NCBI RefSeq assembly: GCF_900110765.1
Contig: NZ_FOEO01000001.1
Coordinates: forward strand, 248,001 to 312,000
Length of the DNA: 64,000 bases
Direction of reading: 5' to 3'
DNA from: Pseudomonas sp. NFACC02
Lineage (GTDB): Bacteria; Pseudomonadota; Gammaproteobacteria; Pseudomonadales; Pseudomonadaceae
The notes beneath the pieces were generated by a model. That model made no database searches. It saw only the letters and a program-made list of their open reading frames with translations, and was not told the DNA's origin. The position numbers and the translations under genes are program-made. Below are positions 42,145-51,669 of the stretch, in pieces (the stretch's first letter is position 1; the number at the start of each line of letters is the position of its first letter).

Positions 42145-43167
42145 CTACCAGAACCGCTGCTGCGTCAACTTGCTCCACCAGCTTGTCACCAGCCGGTCGA
42201 CCGAAACGCTGGCCGCCAGCCCCACGCGCTCCTGCAAGCTTTTGCGCTCGGCGTAGTGCAAGTGGAACACCTCGGCCGTCTTCGCCTTCTCGGACAAATA
42301 CTCGTCACTGGTTTTCAGTTCGTCGACCAGTTGCTTGTCCTTCGCCGCCATACCCAGCCAGACCTCACCGGTGGCGACCTCATCGATCTGCAACTGTGGG
42401 CGGTAGCTGGCGACAAAGTTTTTGAACAGCTCATGGGTGATGTCCAGATCCTGCTGGAACTTCTCCCGGCCCTTCTCGGTGTTTTCGCCGAACACGGTGA
42501 GCGTGCGCTTGTATTCACCGGCCGTCAGTACTTCGAAATCGATGTCGTGCTTTTTCAGCAGACGGTTGACGTTCGGCAGTTGAGCCACCACGCCAATTGA
42601 CCCCAGCACGGCGAACGGCGCGCTGATGATGCGGTTGCCAATGCACGCCATCATGTAACCGCCGCTGGCGGCCACCTTGTCGATGCAGATCGTCAACGGA
42701 ATACCGGCCTGACGAATGCGCGCCAGTTGGGACGAGGCCAGACCATAGCTGTGAACCATGCCGCCACCGCTTTCAAGGCGCAGCACCACTTCATCCTTCT
42801 GGGTGGCCAGGCTCAACAGTGCGGTGATCTCGTGGCGCATGTTTTCGGTGGCGGATGCCTTGATGTCACCGTCGAAATCCAGCACGTACACACGCGGCTT
42901 GACGTCGGCCTGCTTTTTCTCTTTCTTCAGGTCCTTGGCCTGCGACTTGCGCAGCGTCTTGAGCCGCGCCTTGTCCAGCAGCGAGCCTTCCAGGCGGTCA
43001 CGCAGCCCTTTGTAGAAATCATTGAGTTTGGTCACATGCAGCTGACCACCAGCGCCGCGACGCCCCCGGCCCCGCATGGATGCAATGACTACCAGCACCA
43101 CGACGATCGCGATGACCACCGTGACGGTTTTCGCCAGAAAGCTGGCGTAATCGAACATAAACTCCAC
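42145..43167 (-). CDS. sohB: Signal peptide peptidase-like inner-membrane protease (S49, SohB)
   Basis: SohB is a serine protease of the S49 family in the inner membrane. I take the GTG at 43167: AAAGGAG lies 5 bases before it, and the resulting MEFMFDYASFLAKTVTVVIA lines up with the E. coli SohB N-terminus; an ATG at 43158 has a poorer site. After the membrane helix comes the S49 domain, with the nucleophile Ser in CIDKVAASGGYMMACIGNRI and the catalytic Lys region near VFGENTEKGREKF. The 340-residue length fits SohB rather than SppA. Confidence 0.9.
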   Translation of the reverse strand: MEFMFDYASFLAKTVTVVIAIVVVLVVIASMRGRGRRGAGGQLHVTKLNDFYKGLRDRLEGSLLDKARLKTLRKSQAKDLKKEKKQADVKPRVYVLDFDGDIKASATENMRHEITALLSLATQKDEVVLRLESGGGMVHSYGLASSQLARIRQAGIPLTICIDKVAASGGYMMACIGNRIISAPFAVLGSIGVVAQLPNVNRLLKKHDIDFEVLTAGEYKRTLTVFGENTEKGREKFQQDLDITHELFKNFVASYRPQLQIDEVATGEVWLGMAAKDKQLVDELKTSDEYLSEKAKTAEVFHLHYAERKSLQERVGLAASVSVDRLVTSWWSKLTQQRFW

Positions 43168-43399
43168 AGAAGCTCCTTTGCCTACATGCCTGAAACCTGA
43201 GTCAGCCTTCGTTGACGCACGTCGTATACAGAATCGCGAATGCGCCCAGCATACCGACGCGCCCCGTGTGGAGCCAGCGTCTGACGGACGAAGGACATGA
43301 CAATCCGACAATTCAAACAAGCGTATGTTTTTTTATTGACAGACACGGCGCCAGCCTCATAACCTCCCATCACTTTCAGCGTACCGGGATGACGCGGAC

Positions 43400-44110
43400 G
43401 TGGGCAGCATCTACCTGATAAGACATGGCCAGGCCTCCTTTGGTGCAGACGACTACGACGTTCTGTCGCCCAACGGTTTTCGCCAGGCTGAAGCCCTCGG
43501 TGCCCATCTGGCGCAGCTTGAGCTGACGGTCGACCGATGCATCTGCGGCAGCCTGTTCCGTCAGCGTCATACCGCTGAAACCGCCATGGCACAACTCGAT
43601 GCGGCCGGCCTGAAAATCCCGACGCTGGAAACCGACCAGGCGTTCAACGAATTTGACGCCGAAGGCGTGATTCGTGCGCTGCTGCCCGCGATGCTGCCAG
43701 AGGAACCTGAAGCGCTGGAGGTCATGCGTAACGCTGCGCAAAACCGCGCGGAATTCCAGCGTCTGTTCGCACTGATCATCGGTCGCTGGCTCGGCGGTCA
43801 ACACGATACGCCGGCGCTGCAGAGCTGGCAGGCCTTCGTCGCACAGGTCCAGGCAGGCCTGGAGCGGATTCTCGACAGCGCTGGCCCCAGCGATCGCATT
43901 GCCGTATTCACGTCCGGCGGCACCATCACCGCCCTGCTCCACCTGATCACCCGAATGCCTGCACCCCAGGCGTTCGAACTCAACTGGCAAATCGTCAACA
44001 CCTCGCTCAACCACCTGAAGTTTCGTGGTCGCGACGTGTCCCTGGCCTCCTTTAACAGTCACGCGCACTTGCAACTGTTAAAGACGCCGGAGCTCATCAC
44101 CTACCGCTGA
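43400..44110 (+). CDS. Histidine phosphatase superfamily protein
   Basis: A 236-residue phosphatase of the phosphoglycerate-mutase branch, starting at a GTG. The RHG motif with the phosphohistidine nucleophile is in SIYLIRHGQASFGADDYDVL. RCICGSLFRQRHTAE supplies a second conserved Arg, and IAVFTSGGTITALL the C-terminal loop with the usual catalytic His replaced by Ser-Gly-Gly, a variation seen in many family members. Substrate is unknown. The SCP2 gene follows after 57 bp in the same direction and may be co-transcribed. Confidence 0.85.
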   Translation: MGSIYLIRHGQASFGADDYDVLSPNGFRQAEALGAHLAQLELTVDRCICGSLFRQRHTAETAMAQLDAAGLKIPTLETDQAFNEFDAEGVIRALLPAMLPEEPEALEVMRNAAQNRAEFQRLFALIIGRWLGGQHDTPALQSWQAFVAQVQAGLERILDSAGPSDRIAVFTSGGTITALLHLITRMPAPQAFELNWQIVNTSLNHLKFRGRDVSLASFNSHAHLQLLKTPELITYR

Positions 44111-44167
44111 GCCCGGCCAATCGCACCCGCAAGGTGCCTGCAATCACTCATATAAAAGGATGACACC

Positions 44168-44482
44168 ATGACCTCCGTAGCCGATGCCGTACAAGCGATG
44201 AAAGCCAAGTTCAACCCTGAAGCCGCTGCGGGCCTGGACCTGGTATTCGGTTTCCGTATCGACGACAGCAAAAATTTCTCCCTGATCGTGAAAGACAAGA
44301 CCTGCGAGCTGCAAGAAGGTGAAAACCCTGACGCACAAGTGACGCTGGTGATGGACGGCGAAACACTGGAAGGCATCGTCAGCGGCGAGACCGACGGCAT
44401 GCAGGCGTTCATGGCCGGCAAGCTGCGCGCCGAAGGCGACATGATGCTGGCGATGAAGCTGAGCGAACTGTTCCCATCGTAA
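44168..44482 (+). CDS. SCP-2 sterol-carrier-like lipid-binding protein
   Basis: A 104-residue stand-alone SCP2 domain, starting at an ATG after AAAAGGATGACACC. The fold is recognised from LVFGFRIDDSKNFSLIVKDK, PDAQVTLVMDGETLEGIVSG and AFMAGKLRAEGDMMLAMKLS. SCP2 domains bind lipids or acyl-CoA in a hydrophobic tunnel. Next to an APH-type kinase, an SDR and a crotonase-like gene downstream, a role in fatty-acid or acyl-CoA metabolism is plausible but only inferred. Terminator immediately after. Confidence 0.88.
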   Translation: MTSVADAVQAMKAKFNPEAAAGLDLVFGFRIDDSKNFSLIVKDKTCELQEGENPDAQVTLVMDGETLEGIVSGETDGMQAFMAGKLRAEGDMMLAMKLSELFPS

Positions 44483-44526
44483 GACAGTGATACGCGCTCC
44501 CATCGCGGATCGCACCTGGACCTTGA

Positions 44527-44558
44527 AAACCGAAGCTTTCCGGCTTCGGTTTTTTTTG
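44527..44558 (+). terminator. Rho-independent terminator after SCP2
   Basis: AACCGAAGC and GGCTTCGGTT form a stem around TTTCC, followed by eight T residues. It ends the phosphatase-SCP2 unit. Confidence 0.9.
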
Positions 44559-44708
44559 CTCGATGGTTTTCGTACCCCATTGATCAAATCGGCTGATTGA
44601 CCTGTAACACGCTCGCCAATAAGGCCAGCCATGGCTTGTTCAGCACGTCGTCGGCGCATTAGATTAGCCAATGATCATAGCCATCCAAAATAACCAGCAG
44701 GGATAAGC

Positions 44709-45776
44709 ATGGCGCTAACCGACCAGTCCACCTCAGTTCGATCCGGCGAAGAACTCGACGCAGCGCTGATCGATCCCTACCTGAAAACTCATATTCCAGG
44801 GCTAAGCGGCACCGCCCAAATCAGTCAGTTTCCGGGTGGGGCTTCCAACCTCACCTACCTGCTGAGTTACCCGGAACAGGAGTTCGTGCTGCGCCGCCCG
44901 CCGTTCGGCCACAAGGCAAAAAGCGCCCACGACATGGGCCGTGAGTTCCGGATTCTCAACCAGCTCAAGGAGGCTTTCCCTTATTGCCCGAAGGCCTATG
45001 TGCACTGCACCGATGAATCGGTGATCGGTGCCGAGTTCTATGTCATGGAGCGGGTCAAGGGCATCATCCTGCGCGCGGACCTGCCCGCTGAACTGAGTCT
45101 TGACCCGAGGCAAACCGAAGCCCTGTGCAAGAGTTTCATCGACAAGCTGGTGGAGCTGCACCAAGTCGATTACACCGCCTGCGGCCTTGGGGATCTGGGC
45201 AAGCCACACGGGTATGTCGAACGGCAGATTAGTGGCTGGACGGAACGCTACGAAAAAGCCCGTACGCCGGATGCACCCCGGTGGGAGAAAGTCGCGCGCT
45301 GGCTGGACGATAAAAAGCCAGCGGATGCCCCGCGTTCCAGCCTCGTGCACAACGATTACCGCTTCGACAACGTGATCCTTGACCCCGACAACCCGATGCA
45401 GATCATCGGGGTGCTCGATTGGGAGCTGACCACCTTGGGCGATCCGCTGATGGACCTGGGCAATAGCCTCGCCTACTGGATACAGGCCGACGACCCGGCG
45501 CCGGTGCAGCTGATGCGTCGTCAGCCCAGTCATGCGCCAGGCATGCTGACCCGTGAGCAGTTTGTCGCCTACTACGCCGAACGCTCGGGCATTCGCATCG
45601 ACAATTTCGACTTTTATTACACCTACGGCCTGTTTCGTCTGGCGGGTATCGTGCAGCAAATCTACTACCGCTTTTTCCACGGCCAGACCCAGGACAAACG
45701 TTTCGCGCCGTTCATTCACATGAACACGCTGCTCGAACACATGGCACTGCAAGTGATTGGCCGCTCGGCGCTTTGA
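44709..45776 (+). CDS. Phosphotransferase family protein (APH / ACAD10-11-like kinase fold)
   Basis: A 355-residue kinase-fold protein from the ATG after CAGGGATAAGC. ISQFPGGASNLTYLLSYPEQ and EFVLRRPPFGHKAKSAHDMG hold the nucleotide-binding N-lobe, and SLVHNDYRFDNVILDPDNP the Brenner catalytic motif (H-x-D-x4-N). VIGVLDWELTTLGDPLMDL gives the metal-binding DWE. This is the group related to the kinase domain of human ACAD10/ACAD11, which phosphorylates 4-hydroxyacyl-CoA before dehydrogenation. An SDR follows 68 bp later, consistent with an acyl-CoA or alcohol catabolic unit. Confidence 0.87.
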   Translation: MALTDQSTSVRSGEELDAALIDPYLKTHIPGLSGTAQISQFPGGASNLTYLLSYPEQEFVLRRPPFGHKAKSAHDMGREFRILNQLKEAFPYCPKAYVHCTDESVIGAEFYVMERVKGIILRADLPAELSLDPRQTEALCKSFIDKLVELHQVDYTACGLGDLGKPHGYVERQISGWTERYEKARTPDAPRWEKVARWLDDKKPADAPRSSLVHNDYRFDNVILDPDNPMQIIGVLDWELTTLGDPLMDLGNSLAYWIQADDPAPVQLMRRQPSHAPGMLTREQFVAYYAERSGIRIDNFDFYYTYGLFRLAGIVQQIYYRFFHGQTQDKRFAPFIHMNTLLEHMALQVIGRSAL

Positions 45777-45844
45777 GTCCCTGGTTTTCAGCCGCGCCCC
45801 TGAACCTGCTTCGCCCCTGATTGCGACACGATAAGGAAGACACC

Positions 45845-46612
45845 ATGTCCAAAACCCAACTGTTCGACCTCGACGGCAAAATTGCTTTCGTCTCCGGCGC
45901 CAGCCGCGGCATCGGTGAGGCCATCGCCAGACTGCTCGCCCAGCAAGGCGCGCATGTGATCGTCTCCAGCCGCAAAATCGAAGGCTGCCAGCACGTGGCC
46001 GATGCGATTATTGCCGACGGCGGCAAGGCCACGGCGATCGCCTGCCACATCGGTGAAATGGAACAGATCGACAGCGTTTTCGCGCGCATTCGGGAAGAAT
46101 TTGGCCGACTGGACATTCTGGTCAATAACGCCGCCACCAACCCGCAGTTCTGCAATGTCCTGGACACCGACCTCGGCGCGTTCCAGAAAACCGTTGACGT
46201 CAACATCCGCGGTTACTTCTTCATGTCGGTCGAGGCAGGCAAGCTGATGCGCGAGCACGGCGGTGGCAGCATCATCAACGTGGCGTCGATCAACGGCGTA
46301 TCACCGGGCGTGTTCCAGGGTATCTACTCGGTGACCAAGGCGGCGGTGATCAACATGACCAAGGTCTTCGCCAAGGAGTGCGCGCCGTTCGGTATTCGCT
46401 GCAACGCCCTGCTGCCAGGCCTGACCGACACCAAATTCGCCTCGGCGCTGGTCAGCAACGAACAAATCCTCAACACCGCACTGGCACAGATTCCGCTCAA
46501 GCGCGTGGCGGCGCCGAGCGAAATGGCCGGCGCGGTCCTGTACCTGGCCAGCGATGCGTCGAGCTACACCACAGGCGTGGCGTTGAATGTGGACGGCGGA
46601 TTCTTGTCCTGA
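45845..46612 (+). CDS. Short-chain dehydrogenase/reductase
   Basis: A classical SDR of 255 residues from the ATG after TAAGGAAGACACC. The NAD(P) motif is in IAFVSGASRGIGEAIARLLA (TGxxxGxG variant SGASRGIG). LDILVNNAATNPQF carries the NNA block, INVASINGVSP the Ser and GIYSVTKAAVINMTK the Tyr and Lys of the active site. The C-terminus SYTTGVALNVDGGFLS is typical. It lies in one unit with the APH-type kinase. A FabG-like, hydroxyacyl or alcohol substrate is possible; nothing selects one. Confidence 0.9.
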   Translation: MSKTQLFDLDGKIAFVSGASRGIGEAIARLLAQQGAHVIVSSRKIEGCQHVADAIIADGGKATAIACHIGEMEQIDSVFARIREEFGRLDILVNNAATNPQFCNVLDTDLGAFQKTVDVNIRGYFFMSVEAGKLMREHGGGSIINVASINGVSPGVFQGIYSVTKAAVINMTKVFAKECAPFGIRCNALLPGLTDTKFASALVSNEQILNTALAQIPLKRVAAPSEMAGAVLYLASDASSYTTGVALNVDGGFLS

Positions 46613-46745
46613 CGCCGCCCTGCACCACACCGCCAGGCAGTCGCGACTTTTTTTGCCAGGATGCATGGGTCTGCTGTTGATTCTGGCCGCAGGGCGGAGC
46701 AACTGTCTTCCATCACATGTGCAGTTGTAAGGGTTCTGCCAGGTG

Positions 46746-46881
46746 TGTAGGAGCGCGGCTTGTCCCGCGATCTGCCGCGCAGCGGTAGCAAACTCAGGCG
46801 ACTCGGTTGTACCTGATACACCGCATGCACCGGTCTTGCTGCCGGTTCCCGGCAGATCGCGGGACAAGCCACGCTCCTACA
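46746..46881. repeat. REP-type inverted repeat pair
   Basis: The left arm TGTAGGAGCGCGGCTTGTCC and onward (46746) faces its near-complement ending in CTCCTACA (46881), so the two can pair over about 30 bases with a few mismatches. Same core sequence as the doublet at 42041. Fills the gap after the SDR gene. Confidence 0.85.
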
Positions 46882-46919
46882 AAAGAGAGTGGTGTGCGGG
46901 AAATGGATGCACGAACCAA

Positions 46920-47215
46920 GAATGCGAGGAGCGTTAGCTCCAGCCCACGCTGTTCATATGCGCGACAGTCCAGACAGCACAAATCGCGACTTGGGTGCAG
47001 GCCAAACGCAGACGACGCGCAGTGGGTCGAGCGGCAGGGATGCCGCGAGAGCGCCGTCAGGGCATGGATGCCCGTTCGGCGCGGGCCCACTGAGCGTCGT
47101 CGGAGTGCGGGTACCCGACGAAGTCGGGCCCAACCAGGAGCTGGGCACTTTTGGTTACTTTTGGTGCCTTTTCAAAAGTGACCCGCCGGAGGGGCGGAAA
47201 GGTGAATCGGCGCCA
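46920..47215. repeat. Structured intergenic element, pseudomonad repeat type
   Basis: The segment contains a run of short inverted modules: GGCATGGATGCCC, TACCCGACGAAGTCGGG, CACTTTTGGTTACTTTTGGTG with CTTTTCAAAAG, and GACCCGCCGGAGGGGCGG near its right end. I recall related blocks in the intergenic DNA of many pseudomonads. The plus-strand frames at 46807-47308 cross it and do not look like protein genes. It may be a structured RNA or a dispersed repeat. Confidence 0.55.
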
Positions 47216-47411
47216 CCCGAGAAAATGGATCTGCCCACCCTCCCAATGCCAAACCCCACGAACCCAGCGAACCCAACAAACCCACCCACCGCGACCCCCA
47301 AAAACTAAAAAGCCCGGTCACAGACAGACACACCAAAACACATCGGGTTACAGGTAGAATGCCGCGCTTCCGGGCAGCTGTTCTGCCTGACTGCCAAGTA
47401 AGCCCCTGTCC

Positions 47412-48191
47412 ATGCCGTTTGAACTGACCGTTGATCCCACCACGCTCGTGGTCCTCGCCCTTGTCGCCTTCGTGGCCGGCTTCATCGACGCCATTGCCGG
47501 AGGCGGAGGCCTGTTGACCACCCCTGCTCTGCTCACCGCGGGCCTGCCACCGCATCTGGTGCTGGGCACCAATAAACTCAGTTCGACATTTGGCTCGGCT
47601 ACCGCGGGGTTTACGTTCTACCGGCGCAAGTTGTTTCATCCAGGGCAATGGAAGCGCGGTCTGATCGGCACCGCCGTCGGTTCGTTGATCGGCGCAGTCG
47701 TCGCGCATTACCTGCCGGCCGAGCTCCTGAACCAGATGCTGCCGGTGATCGTGTTCGGCTGCGGGCTCTACCTGTTGTTCGGTGGCACGCCCAAGGCCCC
47801 GCTCGACAGTGACGCGCCGATCAAGACCCGGTGGCAACTGCCGCAAGGGCTCGGACTGGGCTTCTATGACGGCGTCGCAGGGCCGGGAACCGGGGCGTTC
47901 TGGACCGTCAGTACGTTGCTGATGTACCCGGTCGACCTGGTCAAGGCCAGCGGTGTGGCACGCAGCATGAACTTCGTCAGCAACGCGGCCGCGCTGACGA
48001 TATTCGCCATCAACGGGTCCGTGGACTGGGCCATCGGCCTATCTATGGGCTCAGCCTTGATGGTCGGCGCCTTCCTGGGTGCCAGAACGGCGATTCAGGG
48101 CGGCGCGAAGTTCATCCGCCCTGTCTTCATCGCCGTGGTGCTGGGTTTAACGGTCCGCCTGGCCTGGCAACACTGGTTCGGCGGCGCCTGA
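47412..48191 (+). CDS. TSUP/TauE-SafE family transporter (YfcA-like)
   Basis: A 259-residue membrane protein with about eight hydrophobic segments. Family signatures are [20 protein letters not shown] near the N-terminus and [20 protein letters not shown] in the second repeat. This is the YfcA type, a TSUP protein of uncertain anion substrate, and it is distinct from the TSUP at 17135. Its last 45 bp overlap the end of nudC on the opposite strand, so the two genes share their tail region. Confidence 0.88.
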   Translation: MPFELTVDPTTLVVLALVAFVAGFIDAIAGGGGLLTTPALLTAGLPPHLVLGTNKLSSTFGSATAGFTFYRRKLFHPGQWKRGLIGTAVGSLIGAVVAHYLPAELLNQMLPVIVFGCGLYLLFGGTPKAPLDSDAPIKTRWQLPQGLGLGFYDGVAGPGTGAFWTVSTLLMYPVDLVKASGVARSMNFVSNAAALTIFAINGSVDWAIGLSMGSALMVGAFLGARTAIQGGAKFIRPVFIAVVLGLTVRLAWQHWFGGA

Positions 48192-48995
48192 CTTCTGCGC
48201 CAGGTACAGATCGATCAGGTAACGCGCAATGGAGCGGCTGGCCGGTAAAGGCGGCATGTCATGAATGCTGAACCACTGCGCATCTTCGATCTCGTCCGCC
48301 TGCGGCACAATTTCGCCACTGTCATATTCGGCGTGAAAGCCCAGCATCATCGAGTGCGGAAACGGCCAGCACTGACTGCCCTTGTACTGGATGTTCCTGA
48401 CCTTTATCTGCACCTCTTCCATGACTTCACGGCGTACGCAGTCCTCGGCGGACTCGCCCGGCTCGGCAAATCCGGCCAGCGTGCTGTAAACACCCGGCAC
48501 GAAGCGCGGCGAACGCGCCAGCAACACTTCGTCGCCGCGGGTGATCAACACGATCATGCTGGGTGAGATTCTGGGGTAAGAACGCAGGTCACAGTCCTGG
48601 CAATACATCGCCCGTTCGCCCGGCACTTGCTGCATCGGCTGACCGCAACTGCCGCAGAACCGATGTTCGCGCGCCCAGGTGCTGATCTGCGCGGCATAAC
48701 CCAGTTTCTGAAAGACGTCGGCATCGTCGGCCAGCATGAACTGGCGCAAGGTCTGCCAACGGGTGCCTTCCAGTTCTACCGGGTGCCTGAGGACCTGCAC
48801 GTAGACGGGCTCGCCGTCGAAATGGCCAATGCCGTGCTCGCTGATCAGTGGCAGCTCCTGCCGCTTGAGCCACTCGCGGGGAAACATCACCCCGTTGCCG
48901 TCCAGCAGAAAACCCTGATCGCTATGGACCACGGCCCACCCGCCTTCTGCCTGCGTATCCAGCACAGCGGTGGTCCAACGCCTGGGGCGCGTCAT
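48147..48995 (-). CDS. nudC: NAD(H) pyrophosphatase / decapping Nudix hydrolase
   Basis: NudC hydrolyses NADH to NMNH and AMP and removes NAD caps from RNA. The 282-residue protein has the zinc ribbon Cys114, Cys117, Cys132 and Cys135. The Nudix box [20 protein letters not shown] starts at residue 175, and SQCWPFPHS stands in place of the family SQPWPFPxS. The Nudix box ends EEVQI with Gln where Gly is usual; I believe this is normal for pseudomonads. It is convergent with the YfcA-like gene and overlaps its end by 45 bp. Confidence 0.93.
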   Translation of the reverse strand: MTRPRRWTTAVLDTQAEGGWAVVHSDQGFLLDGNGVMFPREWLKRQELPLISEHGIGHFDGEPVYVQVLRHPVELEGTRWQTLRQFMLADDADVFQKLGYAAQISTWAREHRFCGSCGQPMQQVPGERAMYCQDCDLRSYPRISPSMIVLITRGDEVLLARSPRFVPGVYSTLAGFAEPGESAEDCVRREVMEEVQIKVRNIQYKGSQCWPFPHSMMLGFHAEYDSGEIVPQADEIEDAQWFSIHDMPPLPASRSIARYLIDLYLAQKSGAAEPVLPGQADR

Positions 48996-49087
48996 GAAAG
49001 AACTCCTCTAGTCAGCGACCTGCACCGTCAGAGGCTCCGCACGCGAGGCTCAACGGCAACAGGCGCCGGCGAAATCAGGTTCGCCGG

Positions 49088-49900
49088 TCAATTATCGAAG
49101 ACCGGTTTCTGTTTGCTCGTGTGAGCAGCCAAAGCCAGCTTCAGGTCCGCCGATTGCAACATGGCAGCGTTCCACGTGGCAACGTATTCAAGACCATCGT
49201 CAACCCGGTGATCTCGCATATAACCGATCATGCGTTTGCTGCCGCTGATAGCGATCGGCGACTTGGCGGCGATCTCACGGGCGATTTCAAAGACGCCGGC
49301 CAGTAACTGCGGCAGGTCGGCGAACGTTCGGTTGACCAGGCCGATGCGCAGTGCTTCGTCGGCCTTGACGTTGCGCCCGGTGTACGCCATCTCGCGCATC
49401 ATGCCGTCACCGATCAAGCGGGGCAGACGCTGCAGTGTGCCCACGTCGGCCGCCATGCCCATGTCGATCTCGCGGATGGAAAACAGCGCATCGTCGGCCG
49501 CATAGCGCATGTCGCAGGCACTGATCAGGTCGATGGCGCCGCCGATGCAATAGCCCTGGACGGCGGCCAGCACGGGTTTGCTGCAACGGTCCACCACACT
49601 GAACGATTCCTGCATCTGCAGGATCTTGCGTCGCAACAACCGTGCGTTGCGCCCGACATCCTTGCCTAGCTCACTGGCGACCGAGGCGAGCATCATCAAG
49701 TCAATGCCCGATGAAAAATGCTTGCCTGCCCCGCTGAGCACCACCACGCGCACATCGTCCGTGTCTTCGACCCATTGAAAGACCTCGATGATCTCGCCCC
49801 AGAACGCGGCGTTCATCGCGTTGACTTTCTCCGGGCGATTGATTTGCACGTGGGCGACGTGGTCGGTGAGCTCGACCTTGAAAGCGCTGTAATCAGACAC
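49088..49900 (-). CDS. Crotonase-family enoyl-CoA hydratase/isomerase
   Basis: A 270-residue crotonase starting at a GTG after AAGGATTCTCGCC. HVAHVQINRPEKVNAMNAAF is the N-terminal strand, VVVLSGAGKHFSSGIDLMML forms half of the oxyanion hole, and KPVLAAVQGYCIGGAIDLIS the other half with its Gly-Gly. The catalytic-site segment FSIREIDMGMAADVGTLQRL has Asp and Glu at positions typical of delta3,5-delta2,4-dienoyl-CoA isomerases rather than a two-Glu hydratase. It probably acts on unsaturated fatty acyl-CoA in beta-oxidation. It is the last gene before the divergent kaiC. Confidence 0.87.
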   Translation of the reverse strand: MSDYSAFKVELTDHVAHVQINRPEKVNAMNAAFWGEIIEVFQWVEDTDDVRVVVLSGAGKHFSSGIDLMMLASVASELGKDVGRNARLLRRKILQMQESFSVVDRCSKPVLAAVQGYCIGGAIDLISACDMRYAADDALFSIREIDMGMAADVGTLQRLPRLIGDGMMREMAYTGRNVKADEALRIGLVNRTFADLPQLLAGVFEIAREIAAKSPIAISGSKRMIGYMRDHRVDDGLEYVATWNAAMLQSADLKLALAAHTSKQKPVFDN

Positions 49901-50184
49901 GGCGAGAATCCTTGAATGGCCTGTGAGGGGTGAAATCCATGTCGCCGGACTATATCAACAGCCACTGGCCGTCGCAGGCCACGGTTGCGCCATTTGCTGG
50001 ACTTCGATGGGCGTTTCGTCGGAACAGATCGCAATCCGCCACTGGAAAAACTGAACGGTTACAAGTGGCTACGGTCCAGAGTGATGGCAGTGCAGAACCG
50101 GAATCTCCCGGTCATCGCCACTGCCCGGGGGCAGCCGTGCAACCATCGGCGTCCACCCTTTCTCAGGTCGCAAGAGGGCGATTC

Positions 50185-51669
50185 TTGACTACATCAAAAG
50201 CGGCAACCGGCATCGTGGGCCTGGATGATATCCTCGCGGGTGGTCTTTCACGCAGTCATGTATTTCTTCTTGAAGGAGAACCCGGAACCGGTAAAACCAC
50301 CGTGGCGCTGCAGTTTCTGCTGGCAGGCGCGGAGGCGCAAGAACGCTGTCTTTACATCACGCTGTCTGAAACCGAGCGCGAACTGCGCGACGGTGCCAAA
50401 TCCCATGGCTGGGATCTGGGTGAGCACATCCACGTCTTCGAGCTGACGCCACCTGAAGACCTGCTCAATGCCGAACACCAGCAGAGCCTGTTGTATTCCT
50501 CTGACCTTGAACTTGGAGAAGCCACCCGGCAAATCTTCGAAGTGGTCGAGCGGGTAAAGCCCAAGCGCGTGGTCATCGACAGCCTTTCAGAGATTCGCCT
50601 GCTGGCGCAAAGCTCGTTGCGCTATCGCCGCCAGATCCTGGCGATCAAGCATTACTTTGCCCGCTACGATGCGACGGTGATCCTGCTCGACGACCTGACC
50701 ACTGAATCCCTGGACAAAACCGTACACAGCGTCGCTCACGGAGTGATCCGGCTGGAGGAGCTTACCCCCAGCTACGGCGCCGAGCGCCGCCGTCTGCGCG
50801 TGGTCAAGTACCGAGGCCAGAAATACCGAGGCGGCTACCACGACTTCAACATCATGGAAGACGGTATTCATGTATTCCCCCGCCTCGTTGCCGCTGAACA
50901 TCGCAGCGGGTACGAGAGCATACAAATGAGCAGCGACATTCCGGAGCTGGATTCGCTGCTGGGCGGCGGTATCGACAGCGGCTCCAGCACGCTGATCCTG
51001 GGTCCGGCCGGTACCGGCAAATCCCTGATTTCGATGGTCTTCGCCGCTGCAGCCGTGGCGCGTGGCGAAAAGGTCGGGCTGTTCATTTTCGATGAAGAGT
51101 TGGGGCTGCTGTTCGAACGCATGAAAAAGGTGGGTATCGACCTGCACGCCTTGCAGCGCACCGGCAACCTGCTGATCGAACAGGTTGACGCTGCGGAACT
51201 CTCGCCAGGCGAGTTTTCGCATCGCGTGCGCCGCAGTGTCGATCAGAAGCATATCCGCACCGTGGTCATCGACAGCCTCAACGGCTATCAGGCGGCCATG
51301 CCTGAAGAAAACGCCCTGGTGCTGCACATGCACGAACTGCTGCTGTACCTGAACCGTCAGGGCGCCTCAACGTTCATGACCGTGGCGCAGCACGGGCTGG
51401 TGGGCGATATGCGCGCCCCCGTGGACATCACTTACCTGGCCGATACGGTCGTGCTGTTGCGTTATTTCGAGGCACTGGGCAAAGTGCGTCGCGCGATCTC
51501 CATCATCAAGAAGCGCACAGGCACCCATGAATCGACCATTCGCGAATACCGCATCAGTGGCAACGGTTTGAGAATCGGCAACCCGCTGGAAGCTTTTCAA
51601 GGCGTGCTGCGCGGCGTGCCGCATTATTTCGGCGAGAGCAATCCGCTGCTGCGGGATGAGGAAGTGTGA
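50185..51669 (+). CDS. KaiC-family double-domain ATPase
   Basis: Two RecA/KaiC domains in 494 residues. I take the TTG at 50185, which has AGAGGGCG six bases upstream and gives MTTSKAATGIVGLDDILAGG, a typical KaiC start; a longer in-frame extension to 49930 is unlikely. Walker A of CI is GEPGTGKTT (31-39) and of CII GPAGTGKS (273-280). The usual catalytic Glu pairs read Ser61-Glu62 and Asp303-Glu304. The positions matching S431/T432 of cyanobacterial KaiC are Thr416-Tyr417 in VDITYLADT. No kaiA or kaiB is nearby; the stop overlaps the histidine kinase start (GTGA), so it is most likely a signalling ATPase. Confidence 0.92.
   Translation: MTTSKAATGIVGLDDILAGGLSRSHVFLLEGEPGTGKTTVALQFLLAGAEAQERCLYITLSETERELRDGAKSHGWDLGEHIHVFELTPPEDLLNAEHQQSLLYSSDLELGEATRQIFEVVERVKPKRVVIDSLSEIRLLAQSSLRYRRQILAIKHYFARYDATVILLDDLTTESLDKTVHSVAHGVIRLEELTPSYGAERRRLRVVKYRGQKYRGGYHDFNIMEDGIHVFPRLVAAEHRSGYESIQMSSDIPELDSLLGGGIDSGSSTLILGPAGTGKSLISMVFAAAAVARGEKVGLFIFDEELGLLFERMKKVGIDLHALQRTGNLLIEQVDAAELSPGEFSHRVRRSVDQKHIRTVVIDSLNGYQAAMPEENALVLHMHELLLYLNRQGASTFMTVAQHGLVGDMRAPVDITYLADTVVLLRYFEALGKVRRAISIIKKRTGTHESTIREYRISGNGLRIGNPLEAFQGVLRGVPHYFGESNPLLRDEEV

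Larger units (their letters stand above)
46613..47411. other. 800-bp intergenic region made of repeated, hairpin-rich DNA
   Basis: No gene is supported here despite several open frames. A REP inverted pair lies at 46746-46881. From about 46920 to 47215 is a second, hairpin-rich element described separately. Near 47255-47300 there is a cytosine- and adenine-rich stretch of AACCCA-type units. Confidence 0.6.

Noticed and set aside
46807..47308. Several overlapping plus-strand frames of about 100-140 codons
   Set aside because: They cross a repeat-like hairpin-rich element, have no ribosome sites and give Arg/Ser/Pro-rich products.
49930..50184. In-frame 85-codon extension at the start of kaiC
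   Set aside because: No ribosome site at 49930, while the TTG at 50185 has a good one and gives the standard KaiC N-terminus; the extension has no conserved residues.
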